Origin: Methylophilaceae bacterium
Lineage (GTDB): Bacteria; Pseudomonadota; Gammaproteobacteria; Burkholderiales; Methylophilaceae
Length of the DNA: 64,000 nt
NCBI GenBank assembly: GCA_013141125.1
Contig: JABFRO010000001.1
Span: 1,426,001 to 1,490,000, forward strand
Reading direction: 5' to 3'
The notes beneath the pieces are model-generated. The model did not search any database, was not told the DNA's origin, and was given only the letters and a program-made list of their open reading frames with translations. This document shows positions 45,514 through 54,191 of this stretch, one piece after another. Every line of letters starts with the position of its first letter. The stretch's first letter is position 1. Position numbers and translations under genes: made by a program.

Positions 45514-46656
45514 ATGGCCATCGAATTTAAATCATCAGAACCTGAAAAAACTGCAACGAGTAAAAATGCGCCCCAACGCGCGGGCTTTAACTGGAACACC
45601 GAAATCCGCTTTGGCGCACCCAGCGTCAGCATTGAAGAACGCATGGTGTTTACCGAGCGCATTTCCTTATTGCTGGAAACCGGCGTTAGCCTGCTGGAAG
45701 CGATCAAGGCTTTGCAATTGCAGGCTGAAAACCCGCTGCAAGCACAAATTCTGGAGGCATTGGTAGACACCATTACTGAAGGTAAAAGCTTCTCGGTTGC
45801 GCTGGCCATGCACCCGGAAATGTTTTCGCCCATTTATATCCATCTGGTGGCGGCGGCAGAAGGTGGCGGCTTTCTGCCGCAAGTGCTGGAGCAGCTGTAT
45901 AAAATGGATGAAAAAAACGCCCATCTGCGCAGCAGCATTATTTCCGCCTTGTCTTATCCGGCATTTTTGATTGTGTTTTCTATCGCCGTGGTGATTTTTG
46001 TTCTGGTTTCCATTTTTCCCAAATTTGAAGTCCTGTTTGCTTCCATCAAGGATCAACTGCCGGTTACCACCATTTTTCTCATGTCACTATCAACCATTGT
46101 GCGCCAATACTGGTGGCTGATTCTGTTGGGGTTAGGCGCGGCCACTAGCACTTTTGTGTGGTGGATCAAGACTGAAGCCGGCAGATTTGCGCTGGATAGA
46201 TTCAAGATGAGCGCGCCAATTATCAAGGATATTTACGTGCAGATTTACCTTAATCAAGCGCTGGGCGTGCTGGGTTTATCGCTGGCCAACGGTGTACCCA
46301 TTACCACCGCGCTCAAGGCGTGCAAAGAGGTCATCAGCAACAAGGTATTCGCACACTTTTTGGAAGGCATTAACCAGAACGTGACAGAAGGCCGAGGCAT
46401 CAGCATCGGTTTTAGCGAATCGCCACTTATTCCGCCCATGGTACGGCAAATGGTCAGCACTGCCGAACAAACCGGCAACCTCGCCCTGATTATGACGCGC
46501 ATCGCCGATTTTTACGCGCGCGAGCTTAACAAACGCATTAACCTGCTGGCCAAAGCCATTGAACCGATTATGTTGATTGTGATGGGCGTAGTGGTAGGTT
46601 TGATTGTGGTATCGCTGATTCTGCCTATTTTCAAACTATCGCGGGCAATGCATTAG
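45514..46656 (+). CDS. Type IV filament platform protein (GspF/PilC-like)
   Basis: A 380-residue inner membrane protein with two repeated cytoplasmic GspF domains (about 40-165 and 245-365) and three helices (about 150-172, 200-222, 350-372). Characteristic stretches are TERISLLLETGVSLLEAI, the second-repeat LGVLGLSLANGVPITTAL, and EQTGNLALIMTRIADFY. It starts two bases after the ATPase gene and would be its membrane partner. Its TAG lies inside the first arm of a hairpin. Confidence 0.92.
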   Translation: MAIEFKSSEPEKTATSKNAPQRAGFNWNTEIRFGAPSVSIEERMVFTERISLLLETGVSLLEAIKALQLQAENPLQAQILEALVDTITEGKSFSVALAMHPEMFSPIYIHLVAAAEGGGFLPQVLEQLYKMDEKNAHLRSSIISALSYPAFLIVFSIAVVIFVLVSIFPKFEVLFASIKDQLPVTTIFLMSLSTIVRQYWWLILLGLGAATSTFVWWIKTEAGRFALDRFKMSAPIIKDIYVQIYLNQALGVLGLSLANGVPITTALKACKEVISNKVFAHFLEGINQNVTEGRGISIGFSESPLIPPMVRQMVSTAEQTGNLALIMTRIADFYARELNKRINLLAKAIEPIMLIVMGVVVGLIVVSLILPIFKLSRAMH

Positions 46657-46680
46657 CTAACACAAAGTTTTAGCTAATGC
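46650..46680 (+). promoter_or_regulatory. Hairpin between platform and major pilin genes
   Basis: GCATTAGCTAA (46650-46660, containing the GspF stop) pairs perfectly with TTAGCTAATGC (46670-46680). A second small stem AGCCG/CGGCT follows (46681-46705). No T-tract is directly behind, so it is more likely an attenuator or processing site than a full terminator. Confidence 0.6.
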
Positions 46681-46697
46681 AGCCGTTATAGAAACAT

Positions 46698-46713
46698 TGG
46701 CGGCTAATTGGCT
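46698..46713 (+). promoter_or_regulatory. Possible degenerate sigma-54 site before the pilin gene
   Basis: TGGCGG-N5-TGGCT keeps the invariant GG and GC dinucleotides with the exact ten-base gap but misses other consensus bases. The start would lie about 40 bases before the pilin ATG. Weak evidence. Confidence 0.25.
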
Positions 46714-46764
46714 GTAGTAATTTTTTTAGTAGCAGTAATTTTTTATAGACATGGAGCATTGAAA

Positions 46765-47325
46765 ATGAAGGCGAAACATACAAACCTATCACAATTACAA
46801 CGCGGTTTTACTTTGGTTGAGTTGTTAATCGTGGTGATTATTCTGGCGATTTTAGCGGCGATTGTGATTCCGCAATTTTCCAACTCCACTGTGGATGCAC
46901 AGGAAGCGGCGTTAGATTCCAACCTGAATGCGTTACGCTCTGCCATTGACTTATATAGAGCACAACATGGCGGCGCTTACCCAGGTGCTGTGCTTGCTAC
47001 AGGTGCTACTTGTACTGGTGGTACTGCTGGTACTGGCGCGGCGGGTACGGCAGCCGCAATGACTAGCCAACTGACTATGTTCAGCAATGCGGCTGGCGGA
47101 ACTTGCAACCTCTCAGTAGGCACCGCTACTCTTGGCCCATATCTGCGTAGAGGCATTCCAGCTGAGCCAGTCAATAATAATACTGCCATCGCCGTTTCAG
47201 CGACAGCTACACCACTAGCCCCCGCTGCCGCTACAGGTGGCTGGGCTTACAGCACAGTAACTGGTCAAATTGTGATGAACAGCAATGCCAATGATAGTCA
47301 TGGCGTAGCTTATTCTACACACTAA
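46765..47325 (+). CDS. Major pilin/pseudopilin (GspG-like)
   Basis: A 186-residue prepilin. The start at 46765 gives a 15-residue basic leader, the peptidase site RG/FTLVELLIVVIILAI with Glu5, and a GspG-like helix (ALDSNLNALRSAIDLYRAQHGG). The globular part has a Cys pair spaced by a Gly/Ala/Thr-rich loop and ends with a WAYSTVTGQIVMN strand. It is the best candidate for the filament shaft because it is GspG-like and its gene is bracketed by RNA hairpins, often seen for highly expressed pilins. Confidence 0.9.
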   Translation: MKAKHTNLSQLQRGFTLVELLIVVIILAILAAIVIPQFSNSTVDAQEAALDSNLNALRSAIDLYRAQHGGAYPGAVLATGATCTGGTAGTGAAGTAAAMTSQLTMFSNAAGGTCNLSVGTATLGPYLRRGIPAEPVNNNTAIAVSATATPLAPAAATGGWAYSTVTGQIVMNSNANDSHGVAYSTH

Positions 47326-47345
47326 GCCAAACATGAGCTTTGGCT
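47325..47345 (+). promoter_or_regulatory. Hairpin directly after the major pilin gene
   Basis: AGCCAAA (47325-47331) pairs with TTTGGCT (47339-47345), beginning at the last base of the stop codon. It could protect the pilin mRNA 3' end and lower expression of the minor pseudopilins. No T-tract. Confidence 0.55.
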
Positions 47346-47359
47346 GAAGCTTGCTTGCC

Positions 47360-47905
47360 ATGAATAAAATCGCCACCAGCGGTTTTACCCTGGTAGAAAT
47401 ACTGGTGGTGGTTGCCATCCTAGGGGTTGTTGCCACAGTGGCGCTCCCCTTGCTGGGCAATAATGATCCGCAAAAGCTGAATGTGGCGGCAGAAGAAACC
47501 GCCAACACTTTGCGCTTTGCCTTGAGCGAGGCCAAACGTACTAGCGGTTATGTGGTGGTGGATGGGAAAATCACCGCCGGAATTCTCCAATTCTATTTTT
47601 CTGACGACAAAGCCAAGGTAACCACTCCGGTACTGATAGACCCGCTAACTAAACGTACGCTTTTGCTTGATGTAACCACCAACACCTTTTCCAATGGGGT
47701 AACGCTAACACCGCAATTCATGGCGGGAGGTTCGCCTTGGAAGCGATTGCTTATTGGCCCAGGGCTTACGCAAATGCAAGCCTTTGATAATGGCGCTTCC
47801 GGCAAAGGCGCTTTAGCAGCAAATAGCGGCGTGCTTCTTACACTGGGTTCACAAAGTGTGATGGTAAAAATCAATGAGATCACCGGATTAGTGACTTTAC
47901 CATGA
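47360..47905 (+). CDS. Minor pseudopilin (GspH-like)
   Basis: A 181-residue prepilin with a short leader and the site SG/FTLVEILVVVAILG (Glu5 present). The GspH-like body has an ANTLRFALSEAKRTSGYV helix followed by beta strands. The ATG at 47360 is preferred over the TTG at 47351. It overlaps the next gene by ATGA. Confidence 0.85.
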   Translation: MNKIATSGFTLVEILVVVAILGVVATVALPLLGNNDPQKLNVAAEETANTLRFALSEAKRTSGYVVVDGKITAGILQFYFSDDKAKVTTPVLIDPLTKRTLLLDVTTNTFSNGVTLTPQFMAGGSPWKRLLIGPGLTQMQAFDNGASGKGALAANSGVLLTLGSQSVMVKINEITGLVTLP

Positions 47906-48348
47906 CATTGCTGCCTGAATTTTCCAAAACAACGCAGGCTCACCAACGCGGTTTTTCGTATGCTGAGGTGTTGCTGTCGGTCATATTATTAGCGACTTTA
48001 CTTGTTCCGGCGATGCAGTCGCTCAATTCGGCTATTTCCAACGGCTCCAGTGGCCTTGCCGTAAAACAGCTTAATCTGCGTAACAAAATGGAAGAAGTGC
48101 TAAGCAAGCCTTACGGTACACTTTATGCGATAACCAGCGCATCTGGTGGCAATACCACAAGCTCTATCAGCGCTAGCCTTTCTGATGCCAGTGGCGCTGT
48201 AGACCGCCGTGTGGCGACCATTTACCGTTATGACACCACAACCAACGCCTTGAGCGCCACTGATACCGGCGTGCTTTATGTAAGTGTGTATTACGAGGCG
48301 GAAGGCAGCGCCAATGCACTCAACACACTGGTGGGCAGATGGTGGTGA
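47902..48348 (+). CDS. Minor pseudopilin (GspI/PilV-like)
   Basis: A 148-residue prepilin with a 17-residue leader and the site RG/FSYAEVLLSVILLA with Glu5. The NLRNKMEEVLSKPYGTL stretch after the N-terminal helix is typical of GspI/PilV proteins. It overlaps its neighbours at both ends. Confidence 0.85.
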   Translation: MTLLPEFSKTTQAHQRGFSYAEVLLSVILLATLLVPAMQSLNSAISNGSSGLAVKQLNLRNKMEEVLSKPYGTLYAITSASGGNTTSSISASLSDASGAVDRRVATIYRYDTTTNALSATDTGVLYVSVYYEAEGSANALNTLVGRWW

Positions 48349-48866
48349 AAATGCCCAATTATTCACACCAAAATGGCATAACATTCATTGAACTGGTGCT
48401 GGCTTTGGCGATTAGCGCCATTGTGATGGGTGCACTCAACGGAGTGGTCAAGCTGGGGCTGGATGCACAAAGCGCTGGCCGGGGCAGCAATGAGCTGGCC
48501 TACCAAGGCCGCTTTGCGCTGGAACGCATTAGCGACCAGGCGCGTAACATAGCCGCCAAAGTGTTAACCACACCAGCGGCCAATACCACTGGCGATTGGT
48601 TTGCGCCCACGGGCTGTACGGGTGCGGCCTGTGTCATGTATTGCCGTAATGCCAGCAACCAGTTAATTGAAACGGTCACGACCGACACCACCTGCTCCGG
48701 CACTACGGTGATTGCCAGCAATGTCAGCACATTCTCGGCCACACTTCCCGCCAGCATGGGCGTGGTGGATAGATGGATTGTCGTTATCAGCCTGACTTTA
48801 AGTGATGCCAACAACAACTCGATTGACCTTTCTTCCAGCATACGCTTGGGCGGGGGCACGCAATGA
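48339..48866 (+). CDS. Minor pseudopilin (GspJ/PilW-like)
   Basis: A 175-residue prepilin with the site NG/ITFIELVLALAISA (Ile at +1, Glu5 present). The body has four cysteines (TGCTGAACVMYC and TTCSG). GspJ-like by position before the GspK-position gene. The start at 48339 overlaps GspI; 48351 (MPNYSH) is an alternative. It ends in ATGA with the giant tip gene. Confidence 0.85.
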   Translation: MVVKMPNYSHQNGITFIELVLALAISAIVMGALNGVVKLGLDAQSAGRGSNELAYQGRFALERISDQARNIAAKVLTTPAANTTGDWFAPTGCTGAACVMYCRNASNQLIETVTTDTTCSGTTVIASNVSTFSATLPASMGVVDRWIVVISLTLSDANNNSIDLSSSIRLGGGTQ

Positions 48867-51340
48867 AAACGCGCATCGTCAACATGGCGGGCTTTACGCT
48901 ACTACCCGTAGTGCTAGCGATGAGTTTGATTGCGGCCATTGCATTTTTACTTAACCGCGATAACGGCATGAATATCAACATGGTATCCGTCCAGACGGAT
49001 ACCGACCGCGCGCGCTATGCCGCCGAAGCTGGGTTGCAGGCAGTCAATGCCAAAATACAAAGCTTGGGCTGCGCGGGCGGTTTCCCTGTTATCGGCACCC
49101 CTGTCACCAATAGCAATTTTAGTGGTGCCGGCTATTCAGCTTATGCAACCAGCGCCTCTGGCAATACCACTGGTTTAGTTTCAACGGGTACTTTCAACGG
49201 CACCTCAGTGACGCTCACGCGAAACAACATTTATGTTTATCAAACCACCCCCAATGCCTATACGCTGCAACCTGATGCTACGGTAGGCATGGATACTTAT
49301 ATCGATTCTGCCACAGCGACAAACCATGGAATTGCCGCCACGTTAAATATGGAAACGAATCAGAGCATGCTGTTCAAATTCGACCTGTCAGCTTTTCCCG
49401 CTGGTAGCCGCCCTATCTCAGCAAAATTTGCTATCAAGCAAAACGGAGCGTTGCTTAGCTCGTCAAGCTTTTACCGCATGGCCACTGACTGGGTGGAAGG
49501 TACTGGTGCTAGCAGCCCGTTAGATGGTGCCACTTGGGGCACTAAAAACGGCAGCACAGCCTGGGTAACACCAGGGGGCGACTATTTTCCAGGAGAACTT
49601 AACAACACAGCAGTTATTAACGTTTATGGCTCATGGGCCGAATTTGACGCGACTAATATCGCAGCGGCCTGGTTAAGTGGACAATATCCCAACTATGGCG
49701 TGATTGTTAAATCCAATGCAAATAATTCACCAACATTTATCAGTAGCGACGGCGCTACTTCCGCTGATCGCCCTAAAATAACATTCAATTATCTTGTACC
49801 TTGTGGGTCAGCTGGGCCAGCAGACCCTCCCCCGATTACCAATGTTACTTTAATCCCCACTGCCGATAGCTTTAATGATAGTGGAGCCACTTCAGCCAAC
49901 AATGGTGCGGTAACTACGATAAAAACCTATTACACGCCAACGCGCGAAAATCGCATCCTCATGCAGGTTGATACCAGCAGCATTCCATCTGGTTCCTCAG
50001 TACAGAGTGCAATACTTAGAATGTATGTAAGCACCGTTGGCAGCGCAACCAGCAACACCAAACCGATATGGGTGAATGCTATCAATGAATCTTGGATAGA
50101 GGGCACTGGCAACAATACCAACAAAACTTGTCCTTCCATAAAAGCTGGCACGAGTTGGAACTATAAAACGGACTGTACGAATTGGGCTTCAAATATTCAT
50201 CCGCCCAATACACCTGAAACATGGAACAACGAAACCGCCATGAAAATCAAAAGAGCTGCTCATGTTGTAGCTACGGTAAATGGCAAAATATATGCTATTG
50301 GCGGCCAAACTGCTGTCACTGGAGTCGCTTCTAATGCGGTGGAGGAATACGACCCAGCCACTAAAACTTGGGCTACAAAATCGAGCGTTAACTTTACCGC
50401 ACGCTCTAATGCAGCGGCGGCGGTAGTGAACAACAAAATATATGTTTTTGGTGGCACTACTGATGGCATCAACGCAGTGAATAAAAATCAGGTTTACGAC
50501 CCCAATACCGATACTTGGAGTACTTTAAGCAATATGCCGGTTGCGAAAATGTATTTAGCCGCCGCAGTAGCAAACAACATTATCTACACAATAGGCGGGG
50601 CGACAAACTCCACAACGGCACAAAATACTGTGAATGCCTACGATCCTGCAAGCGACAAATGGCTCACCAAGGCACCTGCCACAAACACCACATTGACCAA
50701 CATGTTGTCTAAACGCGCATGGCCAGCAGCGCAAGGGGTGAATGGCAAGATTTATGTATTTGGCGGCATTTCCAACATTACTTTATCAACATCACTCAGT
50801 TCTACTGAGTTTTATGACCCAGCAACCAACACATGGGCCTCCAGACTGGCGCTACCTGTGACAGCAGATTCTATGTCATCCGCCGTGCTTGGCAATAAGA
50901 TTTATCTAATAAGTGGTTTTCAAAATGGTGCATTAAGTAAGGGCGTGAGAGCGTATGACACCCTCACTGACACCTATAAATCTTTGCTGAGTTACCCCAT
51001 AGCAAGCAATCAGGCAGCCGCAGCTACTGTGAGTGGAAAACTATTTAGTTTAGGTGGTGATGACAATGTCGCCACCGTTTATTCCAATCATTATCAATAC
51101 GACCCCGGAGCCCCCGTACCAATAGCCATCGCATCTGAAGAAACAGGTGGGGCCTCGCCGCTAACAACAGGCTTTAACCGTGGTTGGATTAATTTTAATA
51201 TTAAAACTTTAGTACAAGAATGGGTAGATGGTGTGCGCCCCAACAACGGTTTGGTGATTTATACCGAAGTGGCAGACCAATTCAACATCAACAGTCGTGA
51301 GAATAGCACCAATAAACCCCAGCTTATCATCACATACTAA
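48863..51340 (+). CDS. Giant GspK-position pseudopilin with DNRLRE and Kelch domains
   Basis: An 825-residue protein. The N-terminus is prepilin-like (AG/FTLLPVVLAMSL) but residue 5 is Pro instead of Glu, as in GspK, which caps T2SS pseudopili. A PilX-like helix follows (RYAAEAGLQAVNAKI). Residues ~131-312 are one DNRLRE domain. A second starts at ~329 and is interrupted after a TSWNYKTDCTNWAS segment (~446) by six Kelch blades (~465-746: IYAIGG, IYVFGG, IYTIGG, IYVFGG, IYLISG, LFSLGG). It then resumes with WINFNIKTLVQEWVDG to the end. The propeller thus appears nested in DNRLRE. Probably a tip adhesin or ligand-binding head. Confidence 0.85.
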   Translation: MKTRIVNMAGFTLLPVVLAMSLIAAIAFLLNRDNGMNINMVSVQTDTDRARYAAEAGLQAVNAKIQSLGCAGGFPVIGTPVTNSNFSGAGYSAYATSASGNTTGLVSTGTFNGTSVTLTRNNIYVYQTTPNAYTLQPDATVGMDTYIDSATATNHGIAATLNMETNQSMLFKFDLSAFPAGSRPISAKFAIKQNGALLSSSSFYRMATDWVEGTGASSPLDGATWGTKNGSTAWVTPGGDYFPGELNNTAVINVYGSWAEFDATNIAAAWLSGQYPNYGVIVKSNANNSPTFISSDGATSADRPKITFNYLVPCGSAGPADPPPITNVTLIPTADSFNDSGATSANNGAVTTIKTYYTPTRENRILMQVDTSSIPSGSSVQSAILRMYVSTVGSATSNTKPIWVNAINESWIEGTGNNTNKTCPSIKAGTSWNYKTDCTNWASNIHPPNTPETWNNETAMKIKRAAHVVATVNGKIYAIGGQTAVTGVASNAVEEYDPATKTWATKSSVNFTARSNAAAAVVNNKIYVFGGTTDGINAVNKNQVYDPNTDTWSTLSNMPVAKMYLAAAVANNIIYTIGGATNSTTAQNTVNAYDPASDKWLTKAPATNTTLTNMLSKRAWPAAQGVNGKIYVFGGISNITLSTSLSSTEFYDPATNTWASRLALPVTADSMSSAVLGNKIYLISGFQNGALSKGVRAYDTLTDTYKSLLSYPIASNQAAAATVSGKLFSLGGDDNVATVYSNHYQYDPGAPVPIAIASEETGGASPLTTGFNRGWINFNIKTLVQEWVDGVRPNNGLVIYTEVADQFNINSRENSTNKPQLIITY

Positions 51341-51384
51341 ACCTCGACTTAGCCGTATTATCTGGTGAAACTTCGAGACCATGT

Positions 51385-52569
51385 ATGACTTTTGCCTTAA
51401 AAAATCTACTGAAAACTGCCAAGAACAGGTTGCCAGAATGGCTGCTCAACTTTGGGGGTAAATTTAGCCATCATTTCAGCATAGGCCTGGACATGGGGCC
51501 GGATAGATTGAATTTGATACAGATGCATCTGGTGGCGGGCAAGCCTTGCGTGCGCGCTGCCGTTTCCATCCCCTATGGCTGCCCGCTGCAATTAATCAAA
51601 TCCGATCCATCAAGACTTAAAGCTTTAATCAGGCAGGCTTACCAGGTGCAACCTTTCAAGGGCAAGCGCGTGGTTTCGTGCCTGTCGGCTGACCAGATTA
51701 AAATTTTAACCGTTTCTTACAAATTAGCCGAAGGCCAGCAGGATGCAGCGGCGATTATCCAGGAATTGCGTGAACGCCTGAAAGGCGATACCGCAGACAT
51801 GATCGTTGACTATAAGCTAATACGTCCCGAGGGCAATAACAGTGAGAAACGCGAGGCTATAGTTGCCGTTGCACAGCGCGAAACCGTGTTGACTTATCTG
51901 AATTTGCTGGCTGATGCCGGGCTGGAAGTAGAGGCGCTGGATATTGGGCCAGCGGCATTAACGCGTTTGGTAATGCATTTGGAGAATGACGGCACAACTA
52001 ATTTTAAAAACGTGTTACTGATTAATATTGGCGTGGCCAGCAGTTACTTGACAGTAGTTTGGGGACGGCGTTTGATGCTGGACAGAGCGGTGAATTTTTC
52101 AGAGAACTGTCTGCTCGCGCGTCTGGAAACCGTGCTGGATATGTCGCCGGATTTGGCAGAACAGCTGCTTTTTGAAAACCGGGTCATCCCCGGTAAGGAG
52201 GCGCATGAAGTCCAGCAAATGCTGGATGAAGTGTTAAGGCCAAAAATCAAAACTCTGGTAGAGGAAATCAATAAAACACTGATTTATATTGCCTCTATCA
52301 CGCGTGGTCACACTGTGGATAAAATTTATCTGGTGGGTCGTGCCGCGCGCTATCAGAGAATTGCTGAATTTCTGGGGGAGCAATTACAAGTACCGGTGGT
52401 GATATTAAATCCTCTGGCGGCATTTGCTTTTGATAATGAAAACCAAAATGACCAAAACTGGGGAACCCGTCCCGGTATGGCATTGACTGCCGGACTATCA
52501 TTGAGAACCGCCACGGATATTGCCGTGACTACCGGGCTCGCCTTGTGGAAAGGTAACGGCCGTGAGTGA
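51385..52569 (+). CDS. PilM/MshI-like actin-fold assembly protein
   Basis: A 394-residue cytoplasmic protein of the PilM/GspL-cyto ASKHA fold: IGLDMGPDRLNLIQM at the phosphate-1 site, VLLINIGVASSYLTV at phosphate-2 and DKIYLVGRAARYQRIAEFL at the adenosine site. It would bind the PilN-like N-terminus under the inner membrane. It overlaps the PilN-like gene by eight bases, whose start is a GTG. Confidence 0.85.
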   Translation: MTFALKNLLKTAKNRLPEWLLNFGGKFSHHFSIGLDMGPDRLNLIQMHLVAGKPCVRAAVSIPYGCPLQLIKSDPSRLKALIRQAYQVQPFKGKRVVSCLSADQIKILTVSYKLAEGQQDAAAIIQELRERLKGDTADMIVDYKLIRPEGNNSEKREAIVAVAQRETVLTYLNLLADAGLEVEALDIGPAALTRLVMHLENDGTTNFKNVLLINIGVASSYLTVVWGRRLMLDRAVNFSENCLLARLETVLDMSPDLAEQLLFENRVIPGKEAHEVQQMLDEVLRPKIKTLVEEINKTLIYIASITRGHTVDKIYLVGRAARYQRIAEFLGEQLQVPVVILNPLAAFAFDNENQNDQNWGTRPGMALTAGLSLRTATDIAVTTGLALWKGNGRE

Positions 52570-53227
52570 AATAGATCTCATCCCGCTAGATTATCGCCAA
52601 AGCCGAATAATACGCACTTGGCTACGGATTTTCATGGGGTTGCTAGTGGCCATTTTAATTTGCCTTGGTTTGGCTAAAGCCGTATTGGCTTACCTGATCT
52701 GGCACGAAAATACTCGCGTTGTGCAACTGCAACAGCAAGAACAGATTTCCGAACAAAGTGAGGCCAAAGCTACGGCTTATCGGGCGCAGATACAAACTGC
52801 GGAACAGCAACTGGCAGCACTGAATGCTTTGCGGGGACAAAACCGCATCAAGATTTTACTAAATGCCATAGAAGCGGCTTATAGCGAGCAGATATGGTTG
52901 GATGAAATACGTTTCTTGCCGCGTAACACTGGTGCAACCAGCACATTAAATGATTTGCCCGGCTCCGCTCATGCCAATTTGATTGTAGTGCCTGAGGGTG
53001 CTGAGAATGCATCAGCCAACCAGCAGGGTGTAGAAATTATCGGGCATGCAGTGAATCACTCGTTATTGGCAGAGTTTATGCGCCAGCTTGGCCAACAGCC
53101 CGGTGTCGCTAACATGCGCTTGATGGATACCGGGCTTAGAACTTATACCACGATGCAAGTGGTGGATTTTAAGCTGAGCCTGCATATTGACCAAAATTCA
53201 CAGCAAAAAACACAAGGACAGCGCTGA
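52562..53227 (+). CDS. PilN-like assembly protein
   Basis: A 221-residue bitopic protein. The N-terminus SEIDLIPLDYRQSR is the PilN-type INLLP-like motif that docks on PilM; a membrane helix (about 20-45), a coiled coil (about 50-90) and a ferredoxin-like domain follow. It starts with GTG and its TGA overlaps the next ATG (TGATG). Confidence 0.85.
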   Translation: MSEIDLIPLDYRQSRIIRTWLRIFMGLLVAILICLGLAKAVLAYLIWHENTRVVQLQQQEQISEQSEAKATAYRAQIQTAEQQLAALNALRGQNRIKILLNAIEAAYSEQIWLDEIRFLPRNTGATSTLNDLPGSAHANLIVVPEGAENASANQQGVEIIGHAVNHSLLAEFMRQLGQQPGVANMRLMDTGLRTYTTMQVVDFKLSLHIDQNSQQKTQGQR

Positions 53228-53808
53228 TGGAAAAAATCATCGCTACGCTCGCCAAACTGGATCATCGGCTAGTGTTGTTAATCATGCTCATAATGCTTGG
53301 CTTCCTCACTTTTGAAGCTTATTTTCTGCTATTGCGTAAACCTTATGCCGAATACCAGAAAATTTTAGCCACGCAGTCAACGCTGACTTCCGCGTTGAAA
53401 CCATCATCCACCCAAACCAGTGAAATAAGCCTATTGGCCGCACAGCTGAAACAACTCTCGGCAAAATTAAATAGCGAGCTGCGATTACCTGTTTCTAACG
53501 ACAAGATGACAGCCTCTCTGATAAGTGTATTGGATAGCTCCGCCACGTCCAATGGCGTGACATTAACCGGGGTGAGACCTCTGGAACGAAAACCGGTTTC
53601 AGCATTTGAAGAGGTTTCATTTGAAGTGAGTGCGCGCGGCTCCTATTTGCCGTTGTGTAAATGGATGCTGGAGTTTGAGAATACATTGGGCTTGAGCGCG
53701 GCTATTACCGAATTTGATATAAAAACCGCCAGCGAGGAAAAACAGGTGTCTGTAATGCTGAAAATAGCCCTCTATCGCCCCGTATCTGCAACCGAGGTAA
53801 GCCAATGA
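53227..53808 (+). CDS. PilO/GspM-like assembly protein
   Basis: A 193-residue bitopic protein: short cytoplasmic start, membrane helix (about 15-38), coiled coil (about 40-85) and a ferredoxin-like periplasmic domain (SLISVLDSSATSNGVTLTGV). This is the expected partner of the PilN-like protein. It ends in ATGATGA overlap with the next gene. Confidence 0.85.
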   Translation: MEKIIATLAKLDHRLVLLIMLIMLGFLTFEAYFLLLRKPYAEYQKILATQSTLTSALKPSSTQTSEISLLAAQLKQLSAKLNSELRLPVSNDKMTASLISVLDSSATSNGVTLTGVRPLERKPVSAFEEVSFEVSARGSYLPLCKWMLEFENTLGLSAAITEFDIKTASEEKQVSVMLKIALYRPVSATEVSQ

Positions 53809-54191
53809 TGAACCGATTGCTCGCCCAATGCGGTGTCTTGTTTTTGGCTTTTGCAAACATTCACACAGCCAAAACGCAAGAGCTAAGCCACGATCCTTTC
53901 ACTCGGCCAGCACTCATTGTGCCACTGGCTTCTGCTACCAACAGCCCTGGCACCAGCGCGCCAGTAGTGGATTTACCCTGGACACCAAAATTAACAGCCG
54001 TCATGCAGGCGGGCAAGCAATCACTGGTGACCATTGATGGTGAAGTGATGAAAATAGGTGGGGGGAAAAACGGTTATCAGCTGATAGTTGTAGGCGACCG
54101 TGAAGCCGTGTTTATCAAGGATCACAAGAGAACGGTAATAAAAATGGATGCGCAAACTGCTGAACCCGAGCGGGATTTGAGGAAAAAATGA
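53805..54191 (+). CDS. PilP/GspC-like periplasmic linker protein
   Basis: A 128-residue exported protein: signal sequence (about 1-24), HDPFTRP motif, proline-rich linker and a small beta-domain (LTAVMQAGKQSLVTIDGEVM...) resembling the HR domain of GspC/PilP/MshK. It would join the inner membrane PilN/O complex to the secretin encoded next, which it overlaps by ATGA. Confidence 0.75.
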   Translation: MMNRLLAQCGVLFLAFANIHTAKTQELSHDPFTRPALIVPLASATNSPGTSAPVVDLPWTPKLTAVMQAGKQSLVTIDGEVMKIGGGKNGYQLIVVGDREAVFIKDHKRTVIKMDAQTAEPERDLRKK

